Part shown: positions 1-8,236 of the stretch, piece by piece
Layout: each line of letters starts with the position of its first letter
How positions within the stretch are numbered: position 1 is the first letter of the stretch
From: Bacillota bacterium
GTDB taxonomy: Bacteria > Bacillota > Clostridia > Christensenellales > CAG-138
Length of the DNA: 64,000 nt
Direction of reading: 5' to 3'
Assembly: GCA_023395595.1 (NCBI GenBank)
Contig: JAEWYO010000038.1
Span: forward strand, 9,153-73,152
Made by a program: the position numbers and the translations under genes
The notes under the pieces: model-generated
What the model was told of the DNA's origin: nothing
Seen by the model: the letters and a program-made list of their open reading frames with translations, nothing else
Database searches by the model: none

Positions 1-920
1 TTGCGCGCCTCGATGTAATGGTTCGCCAGCGCGTCATACTCCGCGTCAATTCGCGCCAGATGCTCCGGCAGTAGGCTATACGGGCTGTCATCCGGCAAGA
101 CGGCGGGCTCAATCGAAATCTGGTCAAACCCGAATCCGGTGAGTGCTTTCACGTCCTCCAGAAAATCGAGGTTTTCGCGCGTGAATGTCCCGCGAATGTA
201 GTATTCTTTTTCGCCGCGACCTGCAACAAGTTTTTTCGCGTTGCCGAGGATGATGTCAAACGAACCCTTGCCGTTGACGGTCGGGCGGAGCGCATCGTGA
301 ATCTCCTTGCGCCCGTCGAGGCTGATGACTACGTTGTGCATCTCGCGGTTGATGAAGTCGATCTTCTCATCGTCGAGCGCCACGCAGTTGGTGGTAATCG
401 TAAAATGAATGATCTTGTTGTATTGCTTCTCTAGTTCGCGGCCGTATGCCACAAGCTGCTTGCAGACATCCCAATTCATCAGCGGTTCGCCACCGAAGAG
501 ATCGACTTCCAGATGCTGACGCGTGCCACTGCGCTCCATCAGAAAATCCAGTGCGCGCTTGCCGGTCTCAAAGGACATGAGCATGCGTTCACCGTGAAAA
601 TCCCCCGTCGCGGCAAAGCAATAGCGGCAGCGCAGGTTGCAGTCGTGCGCCACATGCAGGCACATAGACTTGATTGCGCTTCCGCCGAGAATCTCCGGCG
701 CGATGGGCGTTTGGGTTTCGAATGCGCCACCCGATTTGAGCTCCTCCAGATCGGAAAGCACTTCGGAAACAGTCGCTTTGTCTACGCCGACGGCATACGG
801 GTCCTGCCCGTTTTCCATCGCGGAAACAACGGCAAACGCCGCGTCGTCAACGGTATGAATCGCGCCGCTCTCAACATCGAGCAGCACGTTGTGGTTTTGA
901 AATCGGAACGAATGGATCAA
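1..920 (-). CDS. scfB: SCIFF peptide maturase, radical SAM/SPASM family (5' part; 3' end outside window)
   Basis: This is the N-terminal ~306 residues of a radical SAM enzyme that forms thioether cross-links in the SCIFF peptide encoded just upstream. The CX3CX2C cluster motif reads CNLRCRYC near residue 85. It is preceded by the N-terminal strand region starting LIHSFRFQNHNVLLDVESG, which resembles other SCIFF maturases. I chose the TTG at 920 because AAGGAGAA lies a few bases upstream and the family begins M-I-H-x-F; no ATG fits. The SPASM cysteines would lie beyond the window edge. A weak terminator separates it from scfA. The family assignment rests on the motif plus the adjacent precursor and is strong. 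Confidence 0.9.
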   Translation of the reverse strand, partial: MIHSFRFQNHNVLLDVESGAIHTVDDAAFAVVSAMENGQDPYAVGVDKATVSEVLSDLEELKSGGAFETQTPIAPEILGGSAIKSMCLHVAHDCNLRCRYCFAATGDFHGERMLMSFETGKRALDFLMERSGTRQHLEVDLFGGEPLMNWDVCKQLVAYGRELEKQYNKIIHFTITTNCVALDDEKIDFINREMHNVVISLDGRKEIHDALRPTVNGKGSFDIILGNAKKLVAGRGEKEYYIRGTFTRENLDFLEDVKALTGFGFDQISIEPAVLPDDSPYSLLPEHLARIDAEYDALANHYIEAR

Positions 921-1002
921 GCGTGTTCTCCTTGTGGTCTGATAGTTTATTTGAATCGAGTTTTATCCGTTGTTCTCTTTCAATTGAACTATTTCAAAAG
1001 AC

Positions 1003-1026
1003 AAAAAAAGGCCGATAGTGGCCTTT
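1003..1026 (-). terminator. Intrinsic terminator/attenuator between scfA and scfB
   Basis: On the minus strand a 7-bp stem AAAGGCC/GGCCTTT with a 6-nt loop runs straight into a T-rich tail. It lies in the gap between the precursor peptide and its maturase, so it probably lowers scfB expression relative to scfA. Confidence 0.65.
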
Positions 1027-1060
1027 CTTTGCGGATCGGCTGATCAAAGATAGCCTACGA

Positions 1061-1204
1061 TTACTTTTCTTCCTTCGCGCACTTCTGGTTGGCAACCGTG
1101 CAAGAGGTTTTGCATGCCGACTGGCAGCTCGCCTGGCACTCGCCGCACGCGGTGTTCTTGCCCGCTTTGATGCAGGGTTTCTGAATGGTTTGAATATGCT
1201 TCAT
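1061..1204 (-). CDS. scfA: SCIFF ribosomal peptide precursor (six-cysteines-in-forty-five)
   Basis: This is a 47-residue peptide starting MKHIQTIQKPC, with cysteines at 11, 20, 23, 27, 31, 35 and 42. The run from C27 to A38 (CQSACKTSCTVA) is the signature of SCIFF peptides, which are almost universal in Clostridia and are substrates of the ScfB radical SAM enzyme; their function is unknown. The GGAGGAA ribosome binding site sits 8-9 bases before the ATG. The gene has its own promoter inside the end of ackA and is followed by an attenuator and then scfB. The identification is by motif and context and is very secure. Confidence 0.95.
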   Translation of the reverse strand: MKHIQTIQKPCIKAGKNTACGECQASCQSACKTSCTVANQKCAKEEK

Positions 1205-1239
1205 GACTGAATTCCTCCGAAACGATATCTCTCTTTGCG

Positions 1240-1268
1240 ATTATACACGATTTGCACTTACAGCGCAA
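1240..1268 (-). promoter_or_regulatory. Sigma-A type promoter for scfA
   Basis: Read on the minus strand, TTGCGC and TATAAT are separated by exactly 17 bases. The -35 box overlaps the last codons of ackA, so scfA can be transcribed separately from pta-ackA. Confidence 0.7.
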
Positions 1269-2469
1269 GCGCGGCGGTATCGCGCGCGATGGTCATCTCT
1301 TCGTCGGTTGGAATCACGTAGACATGCACCTTGCTCGTGGGTTTTGTGATCTCCAGATCGGTTCCTCTCGGGCAGGAGAGATTGAAATCCCAGTCCATAT
1401 CCATGCCGAGGTACTCCAACCCTTGAAGGATCATTTCACGGATGTAGCCATCGTTTTCGCCAACGCCTGCGGTCATGACAATCGCGTCAACGCCGCCGAG
1501 CGTCGCGGCATAGGAGCCGATGAACTGGCGCACCTTGTAGCAGAACATCTTGCGTGCAAGTGCAGCGCGCTCGTTGCCCTGCTTGGCAGCGGCGCTTAAA
1601 TCGCGAAAATCGCTGCTTACGCCGGAGATGCCGAGCATGCCGCTTTTCTTATTCATATAGGTGTCGATTTCCTGCGCGCTCATGCCGGTTCTGCCCATGA
1701 GATACGGAATAATCGCGGGATCGATGCTGCCGCAGCGCGTTCCCATCGGCACGCCTTCGAGCGGGGTGAGCCCCATCGACGTATCCACGCACTTGCCGCC
1801 TTTGACCGCGGAGAGGCTGGAACCGTTGCCGAGATGGCAGGTGATTACACGGGTGTCCTCTTTTTTCATGCCGAGGGCGACGAGTTTCTTGACCGCCTGG
1901 CCGGAAACATAACGGTGCGACGTGCCATGGAAGCCATAGCGACGTACTTTATGATCCGTATATGCCTCATACGGCAATGCATACATGTACGCTTCCGCGG
2001 GCATGGTCTGACCCCATGCGGTGTCAAACACGGCAACCATCGGCACACCCGGCATTGCCGCCATGCAACCGCGAATGCCCATCAGGTTCGCGGGATTGTG
2101 CAGCGGTCCAAGCGGAATGCACTCTTCGATGGCTTCGAGAACCTGATCGTCGATCAGCACCGGTTCGGAGTATTTTTCGCCGCCGTGCAGGACGCGATGC
2201 CCCACCGCGCGGATGCTGCTCATGTCTTTGATCACGCCTCTTTGCGGATCGGTCAACACGTTGAGAACGAGCTTGATCGCGTCCTCGTGCGTCTTCATCG
2301 GGCTTTCCTGTTCAAACGTTTCGCCGTTTGCGGGCTTGTAGCAAAGAACGGACTTTGCAATGCCGATGCGTTCGCAGATGCCCTTTGCGATAATCTGCTC
2401 CTGATCGATATCGATCAGCTGGTATTTCAACGAAGAGCTTCCTGCGTTAATGACGAGAATGTTGGTCAT
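1258..2469 (-). CDS. ackA: Acetate kinase
   Basis: Acetate kinase (403 residues, normal family length) interconverts acetyl phosphate + ADP with acetate + ATP in the cytosol, the substrate-level phosphorylation step of acetogenic fermentation. It opens with the ASKHA phosphate-1 signature (NAGSSSLKYQ) and has the acetate-kinase motif GFHGTSHRYVS with the active-site histidine, and GTRCGSIDP further on. It follows pta by 15 bases, so the two are an operon. The 3' end carries the scfA promoter. Confidence 0.98.
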   Translation of the reverse strand: MTNILVINAGSSSLKYQLIDIDQEQIIAKGICERIGIAKSVLCYKPANGETFEQESPMKTHEDAIKLVLNVLTDPQRGVIKDMSSIRAVGHRVLHGGEKYSEPVLIDDQVLEAIEECIPLGPLHNPANLMGIRGCMAAMPGVPMVAVFDTAWGQTMPAEAYMYALPYEAYTDHKVRRYGFHGTSHRYVSGQAVKKLVALGMKKEDTRVITCHLGNGSSLSAVKGGKCVDTSMGLTPLEGVPMGTRCGSIDPAIIPYLMGRTGMSAQEIDTYMNKKSGMLGISGVSSDFRDLSAAAKQGNERAALARKMFCYKVRQFIGSYAATLGGVDAIVMTAGVGENDGYIREMILQGLEYLGMDMDWDFNLSCPRGTDLEITKPTSKVHVYVIPTDEEMTIARDTAALAL

Positions 2470-2484
2470 GTTGGTCGGTTCTCC

Positions 2485-3483
2485 TTATAAATTCTGCGCC
2501 TGAACGGCGGTAATAGCGACGACGGAAACGATGTCCTCCACGCTGCAACCGCGCGAAAGATCGTTGATCGGATAACGGAATCCCTGGCAGATCGGGCCGA
2601 TTGCCTCGGCACCGGCAAGGCGCTGGACAAGCTTGTAGCCGATGTTGCCCGCCTGCAGGTCGGGGAAAATCAGCACATTCGCCTTGCCCGCAACAGGGCT
2701 TCCCGGGCTCTTGAGCTGGCCCACTTTTGGCACGAGCGCGGCATCCGCCTGCAGTTCGCCATCCACGTTGAGTTCCGGCGCAAGCTCGTGCACGAGTCGC
2801 GTGGCTTCCACGACTTTATCGACCAGCTCGTGCTTTGCGCTACCCTTCGTGGAGAAGGAAAGCATCGCAACCCGCGGCTGCATGCCGCAGAGGCACTGCG
2901 CCGTCTGTGCGGACGAGATCGCAATTGCCGCGAGTTGATCCGCCGTCGGGTTCGGGTTGACCGCGCAATCGCCGAAGACCATCATGCCCTCGTCGCCATA
3001 CGCTTTGTTCGGCAGTTCCATAATAAAGCAGCTCGACACAACCGAAATGCCCTTTGCCATCTTGATGATCTGGAGTCCCGGACGGAGCGTATCGCCCGTG
3101 GTGCTGATTGCCCCCGCGACCATGCCGTCCGCACGACCTTTTTTGATCATCATCGCGGCGAAGAACTTCGTGTCCTTCATCATCTTCACTGCGCCTTCTT
3201 GGGTCATGCCCTTGTCTTTGCGCATTTCATAATATTCCGCAACGTAGGCCGGGAAGTCTGCGTCTTTTTCCGGATCGACAAGAGAAACGCCGTCGAGCGA
3301 TACGTTGAATTTCTCGGCAGTTGCCAGAATTTCATCCGTGTTCCCGAGCAGCGTTACTTCGGCGATTCCTTCTGCTTTGATCAGTGCCACCGCTTGTACG
3401 GTTCGTTCTTCCGAGCCTTCCGGCAGGAGAATGTGTTTCTTGTGCATCTTGGCTTTTACCTTGATCGTATCCATCAAAGCCAT
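2485..3483 (-). CDS. pta: Phosphate acetyltransferase
   Basis: Phosphotransacetylase (332 residues from the chosen start) converts acetyl-CoA + phosphate to acetyl phosphate + CoA, feeding AckA. The PTA_PTB fold is recognisable from ILLPEGSEERTV near the N-terminus, GMVAGAISTTGDTLRPGLQI in the middle and AIGPICQGFRYPINDLSRG at the C-terminus. An in-frame ATG at 3513 exists, but GGAGG lies inside that extension about 13 bases before the ATG at 3483, and family members begin with a short M-x-L-x-x-I lead, so I prefer 3483. Confidence 0.96.
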   Translation of the reverse strand: MALMDTIKVKAKMHKKHILLPEGSEERTVQAVALIKAEGIAEVTLLGNTDEILATAEKFNVSLDGVSLVDPEKDADFPAYVAEYYEMRKDKGMTQEGAVKMMKDTKFFAAMMIKKGRADGMVAGAISTTGDTLRPGLQIIKMAKGISVVSSCFIMELPNKAYGDEGMMVFGDCAVNPNPTADQLAAIAISSAQTAQCLCGMQPRVAMLSFSTKGSAKHELVDKVVEATRLVHELAPELNVDGELQADAALVPKVGQLKSPGSPVAGKANVLIFPDLQAGNIGYKLVQRLAGAEAIGPICQGFRYPINDLSRGCSVEDIVSVVAITAVQAQNL

Positions 3484-3585
3484 CTTCTTATCTGCGCCTC
3501 CATATTGATTCATTCATGCAGATTGAAATCGAACATTTTTTGTTCGTTTCTACCATTTTTCTTACATTTTGTTCTCAACCGCTAG

Positions 3586-3618
3586 AGTATACCACAATCA
3601 TATCCAAAATGGTATACT
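3586..3618. promoter_or_regulatory. Mirror-symmetric divergent promoter region (pta / tmcAL)
   Basis: A perfect 9-bp inverted repeat, AGTATACCA and TGGTATACT, is separated by 15 bases. Each arm contains TATACT reading outward: one towards pta (minus), one towards tmcAL (plus). Good -35 boxes are not obvious; each would overlap the opposite -10. It could be a divergent promoter pair or an operator placed over one. Confidence 0.5.
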
Positions 3619-3661
3619 TGTCATACGAAATTATTCAGCATTTCAGCGGAGAAAAACAAAC

Positions 3662-4864
3662 ATGCGCGTCGTGGGAATCATCGCGGAATACAACCCGCTG
3701 CATAACGGCCACATCTATCATCTGGAGCGAGCAAAAGCGCTTTCCGATGCGGATTTCTGCGTGGTTGTGCTCTCCGGCAACTTTGTACAGCGCGGAGAGG
3801 CCGCCTGTACCGACAAGTTTTCCCGCGCAACCTGGGCGCTGCGCGCCGGGGCAGATCTCGTGCTGGAGCTGCCGAGCGTTTATGCTGTGGCTCCGGCGGA
3901 GCGTTTCGCAACGGGTGCCGTGCGCACTCTCAACGCAACCGGCGTGGTCACCGATCTAGCCTTTGGCTGCGAGGCACCGGATCTTCGCACGCTATATCAA
4001 ATTTCGGACATCATCGCGACCGAACCGCCCGCCTTACAAGAGGCGATTAAAAAGCATCTTTCGTTGGGAAAAAGTTATCCGCGCGCGCGGTTTGACGCGC
4101 TCTCGGAATACGGCATCCCAAAGAGCATGCTCGCCGCTATTGCACAGCCGAACAACATTCTCGCCGTGGAATACCTCGGCGCGATTCGCCAATACGCAAA
4201 AGGGATTGAGCCGCTGCCGATTGAGCGAATCGGAACAGGCTATCACAGCGAGGAGATCGTCGGCGAATTTGCCAGCGCAACGGCGATTCGCAAGGCGATT
4301 ATCGAAGGGCGCAACGAAATTCTCTCCACAATGCCGAGCTTCGTCGGTGGGCCGTTGCTCTATGACGATCAGTTCATCATTCCGCAGGAGGCGCTCAGCG
4401 ACGTGATGCTCTACGCCATCCGACGCATGAACACAGCGGAGCTTGCCGCCCTGCCAGACGTTGCTGAAGGGTTTGAAAACGTGCTGTATCGCGCGGTGCG
4501 CGAGGCGCGCTCTCTCACCGAATTTTATGAAAAGATCAAGACAAAACGCTATACCCTCGCGCGATGCAAACGCATTGTCGCAAGTGCGCTTCTGGGCATT
4601 ACATCTGATCAGGTGCGAAAGCTCGCGCAGAGCCGCGAAGGCAGTTACCTCAAGGTGCTGGGTTTTCGCAGGCAGGCGCGCACGCTCATCAGCGAGATTG
4701 CCAAACGCAAGACCGCTCCGCTGTTTTTGCGCAACAGCGATCTGGAAGACTGCCCCGCGTTCATCCGCCAAAACGTGGAGACCGATCTGCTCAGTACCGA
4801 TATTCTGAGCTATGTGACTACGCAGGAGATCAAGCGCGACCTAAGCGGCGCAGTGATCCTGTAG
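3662..4864 (+). CDS. tmcAL: tRNA(Met) cytidine acetate ligase, nucleotidyltransferase family
   Basis: This 400-residue protein (formerly DUF795/YlbM) acetylates the wobble cytidine C34 of elongator tRNA-Met using acetate and ATP. The nucleotidyltransferase HxGH signature is seen at the N-terminus as AEYNPLHNGH. The upstream in-frame ATG at 3569 is rejected: the start at 3662 has GGAGAA 8 bases upstream and begins at the conserved MRVVGIIAEYN. It uses free acetate, the product of the divergent pta-ackA operon, which is an attractive but unproven link. It is convergent with the patatin-like gene. Confidence 0.95.
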   Translation: MRVVGIIAEYNPLHNGHIYHLERAKALSDADFCVVVLSGNFVQRGEAACTDKFSRATWALRAGADLVLELPSVYAVAPAERFATGAVRTLNATGVVTDLAFGCEAPDLRTLYQISDIIATEPPALQEAIKKHLSLGKSYPRARFDALSEYGIPKSMLAAIAQPNNILAVEYLGAIRQYAKGIEPLPIERIGTGYHSEEIVGEFASATAIRKAIIEGRNEILSTMPSFVGGPLLYDDQFIIPQEALSDVMLYAIRRMNTAELAALPDVAEGFENVLYRAVREARSLTEFYEKIKTKRYTLARCKRIVASALLGITSDQVRKLAQSREGSYLKVLGFRRQARTLISEIAKRKTAPLFLRNSDLEDCPAFIRQNVETDLLSTDILSYVTTQEIKRDLSGAVIL

Positions 4865-4913
4865 CGCACTTTCGTCAAGCATCGAACGCATGCAAACATG
4901 TTACAAATTAACA

Positions 4914-4944
4914 CAGGCGCGTCGATTCTTACCGTTCGCGCCTG
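4914..4944. terminator. Possible bidirectional terminator hairpin
   Basis: An 8-bp stem CAGGCGCG/CGCGCCTG lies between the convergent tmcAL and patatin-like genes. The following tracts (CTTTGTATT on plus, GTTAATTTG on minus) are only moderately T-rich. Confidence 0.4.
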
Positions 4945-5007
4945 CTTTGTATTCAGTTTATAACATGTTTCATACATTTGTATTGGCTGCAATCCCTTGG
5001 TTTTTCA

Positions 5008-5787
5008 TTACTCTTCCAGCAGCTTTCGGATTGCGGGCAACGCTTCGAGGGTCACTCGCCTGCCCTCTTCGATGGTTGCGCCCGCCTGGTCGGTTTGGAA
5101 TCGTCCACTGACGAACAGCACCTCCGGCACGAGCATGACATCCGCCTCTTCCCTGCGGTATTTTGTGAGTTCCCATTGCATCAACGAAATTGTGTGGTTC
5201 AGCATGGAGTATGCGCCAAAGTCGGATACATCCTTGGTGTCTCCGTGATAGCCGACATCCACGCCGATCACCACATCCATTCCGTGGTCGCGCAGGGTTT
5301 TGCAGGGCACGCGTTCGAGGACTCCACCGTCGATATACGTTTTTCCGTTGAGCTGCACGGGTTCAAAAAAGCCGGGCATAGACATGCTCGCGCGGATACT
5401 CTCGTGCAGCGGGCCTTCTTCTAACACGTCCAGCTTGCCCGCCTCCGCATCCACAACCACGCACGCAAACGGAATCTTCGTCTCGGCAAACGACTTGTTG
5501 TGTGTAAACACGCGAACCAATTCCTGTAAGCGCTCGCCCTTAAGTAGACCGCCCGTGAGCGGCAGCTTCACATCCAGATAGTCATAGAGCTTGATCGACG
5601 TGATAAATCGTTGGAGCATGTCCAGATCGGTACCAACACTGTAGATGCCGCCGATGATCGCCCCCATACTGCTGCCGGAAATCATATTGATCGGGATATT
5701 CGCTTCCTCCAGCGCTTTTAGTACGCCGATATGCGCAAAACCTTTTGCGCTGCCCGCGCCAAGCGCGAGTCCCACTTTTTTTCTCAT
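5008..5787 (-). CDS. Patatin-like phospholipase (YlbK/RssA family)
   Basis: This is a 259-residue serine hydrolase of the patatin fold. The oxyanion-hole motif GLALGAGSAKG is at residues ~5-15, the nucleophile elbow GSSMG around residue 40, and the dyad aspartate in DGG (YIDGGVLERVP) near residue 165, so the Ser-Asp catalytic pair is intact. There is no signal peptide, so it is cytosolic or membrane associated. Position next to coaD, rsmD and tmcAL matches the ylbK-ylbM neighbourhood of Bacillus. A GTAGGAA ribosome binding site precedes the ATG. The natural substrate is unknown. Confidence 0.9.
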   Translation of the reverse strand: MRKKVGLALGAGSAKGFAHIGVLKALEEANIPINMISGSSMGAIIGGIYSVGTDLDMLQRFITSIKLYDYLDVKLPLTGGLLKGERLQELVRVFTHNKSFAETKIPFACVVVDAEAGKLDVLEEGPLHESIRASMSMPGFFEPVQLNGKTYIDGGVLERVPCKTLRDHGMDVVIGVDVGYHGDTKDVSDFGAYSMLNHTISLMQWELTKYRREEADVMLVPEVLFVSGRFQTDQAGATIEEGRRVTLEALPAIRKLLEE

Positions 5788-5830
5788 ACGTTCCTACCTG
5801 ATTCTTGTGATACATTCCCGCTATCTCATC

Positions 5831-5865
5831 TGAGAAAACGAGCCGGAAGAAAAATCCCCGGCTCG
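5831..5865 (-). terminator. Intrinsic terminator after the coiled-coil gene
   Basis: On the minus strand a perfect 8-bp GC-rich stem CGAGCCGG/CCGGCTCG with an 11-nt loop is followed by TTTTCTC. It ends the rsmD-coaD-coiled-coil operon. Confidence 0.85.
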
Positions 5866-5877
5866 TCGTGTTTCTGC

Positions 5878-6948
5878 TTAATAGTCCTCGTCTTCGTCTT
5901 CATCGTCGTCATCGGATTCGATGAACTCGATCAGGCGCTTTCGGGGTTTCTTCTCCTTTGGCTCTTTGGCAGCCTTGGGAGCCGGCTCTTCCCAGTCCTC
6001 GTCCTCTTCGTCTTCATCTTCGTCATCCTCTGCTGCAAGCAGGCGGGAGAACAGTCCCTTTTTCTTCGGCGGCGCTTCTTCCACGCGGGAATCGCGGCGG
6101 CGGGGCGCTTCTTCCATCTCTTCAGCGGGCATCGGACGGCTCACCGGACGCGCAAACTGACGCGTTGCGGTGGGGTCTTCTTCCACAGCGTAGCGGTCGG
6201 CAACGGGGTGCTGCGCGCGCACCTGACGCGGCGGCTCACTGTACGCGGGCTCCTGATAACGCGGGGGTTCCGCATAAGCAGGCTCCGCATATCGCGGCTG
6301 CTCGGCAACGGGTGCCGGCTGGGAGGGCATATACTGTGCTTGCGCGGCATACTGCGGTTCCGCTGCGGGAACGCGCACCGGAGCAGGGGTAACAACCGGT
6401 GCGGGCGCAGAACTATCGTCCACACCGAGCTCCTTGCGGTTGTTTTCGATCATCTGGTGATATTCGGCAAGATAGCGCTGCAAATCCACGAGAATTTCGT
6501 CTGCATATTTACGCGCGCCGTTGTAGATCGCGGTTGCGTTCTCCTCCGCCTCGGCGGCAATTCCGCTTGCGCGGGTGAACGCTTCTTTATACACTTCGCT
6601 TTCGCCAACGCGGTGGTCAAACTCCGCCTGCGCGTCCGCGCGAATGCTGTCCGCGTGCGCTTGCGCCTGGCTCAGGATGGTGTCCGCCTCCTGATGCGCC
6701 TGCTCGACGATTTCGACCGCGTTCTCCTTTGCGTCGGCAATCGTGTTTTCGGCTTCCGAAAGAATGCCGGTCGCTCTGCGGATGTCCTCGGGAATGACGA
6801 CCTTGAGGTCTTCGAGGAGATCCAGCAGGCGGTCAACCTCGACCACGCGCTTGTTTCCGCCGCCAAACTTGGAACGGGGGCTTTCCTCCAGCTCCTGTTT
6901 GATGCGGTTTATAATGCTGAAAATCTTCATGGTTTGTGCGCTGCTCAT
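5878..6948 (-). CDS. Coiled-coil protein with Pro/Glu/Arg-rich linker and acidic tail (function unknown)
   Basis: This 356-residue protein is of unassigned function. Residues ~35-165 are alanine/glutamate-rich and strongly heptad-like, resembling ATP synthase b-subunit or DivIVA-type rods (AENTIADAKENAVEIVEQA). Residues ~175-300 are a low-complexity proline/alanine/tyrosine/arginine linker with repeats such as YAEPAYAEPPRYQEPAY. The C-terminus ends in runs of D/E interrupted by a KKKGLFSRLL patch and a KEKKPRKR patch. No membrane segment is visible. Its ATG overlaps the coaD stop by 4 bases (ATGA), so it is translationally coupled. A scaffold or septum-associated role is only a guess. Confidence 0.8.
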   Translation of the reverse strand: MSSAQTMKIFSIINRIKQELEESPRSKFGGGNKRVVEVDRLLDLLEDLKVVIPEDIRRATGILSEAENTIADAKENAVEIVEQAHQEADTILSQAQAHADSIRADAQAEFDHRVGESEVYKEAFTRASGIAAEAEENATAIYNGARKYADEILVDLQRYLAEYHQMIENNRKELGVDDSSAPAPVVTPAPVRVPAAEPQYAAQAQYMPSQPAPVAEQPRYAEPAYAEPPRYQEPAYSEPPRQVRAQHPVADRYAVEEDPTATRQFARPVSRPMPAEEMEEAPRRRDSRVEEAPPKKKGLFSRLLAAEDDEDEDEEDEDWEEPAPKAAKEPKEKKPRKRLIEFIESDDDDEDEDEDY

Positions 6949-7433
6949 GGTTTTTTTAACCTTTCTGCAATGATATTCTGAATACTGTTCGGTACGAGTC
7001 CATCGATGTTTCCGCCCATGGAACCAATCTCGCGCACGGCGCTGGAGCTCAAAAACGAGTGCTCCGGCCGGGCCATGAAATAGACGGTGTCCACATCTGG
7101 CGCAAGGTGGAGGTTGAGTGCGTTGATCTGAAACTCATACTCAAAATCCATGGTTGCGCGCAGCCCACGGATGACATAATCCGCGCCGATTGCGCGTGCA
7201 TAATCGACCATCAACCCGTCAAAGTGCGTGACGACGACATTGGGCATGCCCTCGGCTTCCACCATGCGCTGGATCATCTCCACGCGTTCTTCCACCGAGA
7301 AAACGGGGTGTTTGGCGGCGTTGTTCAGTACGCTGACGTACACGCGGTCAAACATGGCAATCGCTCGCTCCAGAACATCGTGGTGTCCGATGGTAAACGG
7401 GTCAAAACTACCGGGGTACACGCAGGTTCGCAT
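6945..7433 (-). CDS. coaD: Phosphopantetheine adenylyltransferase
   Basis: CoaD (162 residues) adenylylates 4'-phosphopantetheine to dephospho-CoA, the penultimate step of CoA synthesis. It opens with CVYPGSFDPFTIGHHDVLERA, carrying the T/HxGH nucleotidyltransferase motif, and has the later motif SSSAVREI. An in-frame ATG at 7466 overlaps the rsmD stop (TGATG), giving 11 extra residues; I prefer 7433 because homologues start directly before the first strand, though coupled initiation at 7466 is possible. Confidence 0.95.
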   Translation of the reverse strand: MRTCVYPGSFDPFTIGHHDVLERAIAMFDRVYVSVLNNAAKHPVFSVEERVEMIQRMVEAEGMPNVVVTHFDGLMVDYARAIGADYVIRGLRATMDFEYEFQINALNLHLAPDVDTVYFMARPEHSFLSSSAVREIGSMGGNIDGLVPNSIQNIIAERLKKP

Positions 7434-7465
7434 GCTCGCCTGGCCTTTCTGTCGGGCATTTCCCA

Positions 7466-8035
7466 TCAGGAAACAACCTCGTCGTTCGCTCGTTCAAAAA
7501 TTGAAACGGCACAGCTTCCGTAGCGCTTCGTCTGCGTCAGCTTTGCGCGTGGTGTGGTCAAACTCGGCGGAAGATTGTCCGCGTGTTCTATGATGACGCG
7601 GCCGCCTTCTTTTAGCAATCCCTGTGTGAAGATCTGGTCGGCAGCCGCCTGCGCGGTGCCGTCCTGATAGGGCGCATCGAGAAACACAAAGTCAAATTGC
7701 TCACCCGCCCGCGCAAGATCGTTTAAGCACGAGGCGAAATCTTTACTATACACTTGCACGACGGCATCCAACGAGAGCAGTTTTGCGTTTTTACGGATCT
7801 GCTCCGCACAGTCGCGATTGTAATCGTTGCAGATCACCTTGCTTGCCCCGCGGGATGCTGCCTCCAACCCCAGATTGCCGGAGCCGGAAAAAAGATCGAG
7901 CACGGTGCTTTGGGGAATCTCAAACTGAATGGAGCCGAAGAGCGCTTCTTTCACGCGATCCAGCGTCGGGCGTGTGTCCATGCCCTTTGGCGCATCAAAC
8001 CGGCGGCCGCGTGCCGTTCCCGCGATGATTCTCAA
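7466..8035 (-). CDS. rsmD: 16S rRNA (guanine(966)-N2)-methyltransferase
   Basis: RsmD (189 residues) methylates G966 of 16S rRNA using SAM. It has the typical N-terminus MRIIAGTARGRRF, the TRPTLDRVKEALF segment, the SAM-binding motif VLDLFSGSGNLGLEA and the catalytic motif IV. Motif IV, usually (D/N)PPY, reads DAPY here (FVFLDAPYQDG), a small departure. It is first in an operon with coaD and the coiled-coil gene and has a well-formed promoter upstream. Confidence 0.95.
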   Translation of the reverse strand: MRIIAGTARGRRFDAPKGMDTRPTLDRVKEALFGSIQFEIPQSTVLDLFSGSGNLGLEAASRGASKVICNDYNRDCAEQIRKNAKLLSLDAVVQVYSKDFASCLNDLARAGEQFDFVFLDAPYQDGTAQAAADQIFTQGLLKEGGRVIIEHADNLPPSLTTPRAKLTQTKRYGSCAVSIFERANDEVVS

Positions 8036-8118
8036 GCGTCCCTCCTGAACCGGATTGCTTCCGTGTTACGGCTCTTTTTCGTGTGTGTCCGCAGAAAAAG
8101 TCCACAATACGTTACTAT

Positions 8119-8147
8119 AGTATAACACTGCGGTACAGGCGGCACAA
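8119..8147 (-). promoter_or_regulatory. Promoter of the rsmD-coaD operon
   Basis: The minus strand reads TTGTGC, 17 bases, TATACT, about 85 bases upstream of the rsmD start. The rest of the 200-base gap to 8237 shows only a small TTCGTGT/ACACGAA hairpin without a T-tract. Confidence 0.65.
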
Positions 8148-8236
8148 GAAAAAATCGATTGTACGGGTGTTTACGGTGCTTCTCTTTCTGCAGCTAAGTG
8201 CCATCCATGCCCGCTGCTTCGTGTCTGACACGAAAG

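Noticed and set aside
3516..3959. Plus-strand frame over the pta/tmcAL gap
   Set aside because: A different frame from tmcAL, with no recognisable protein features; the region is a promoter.
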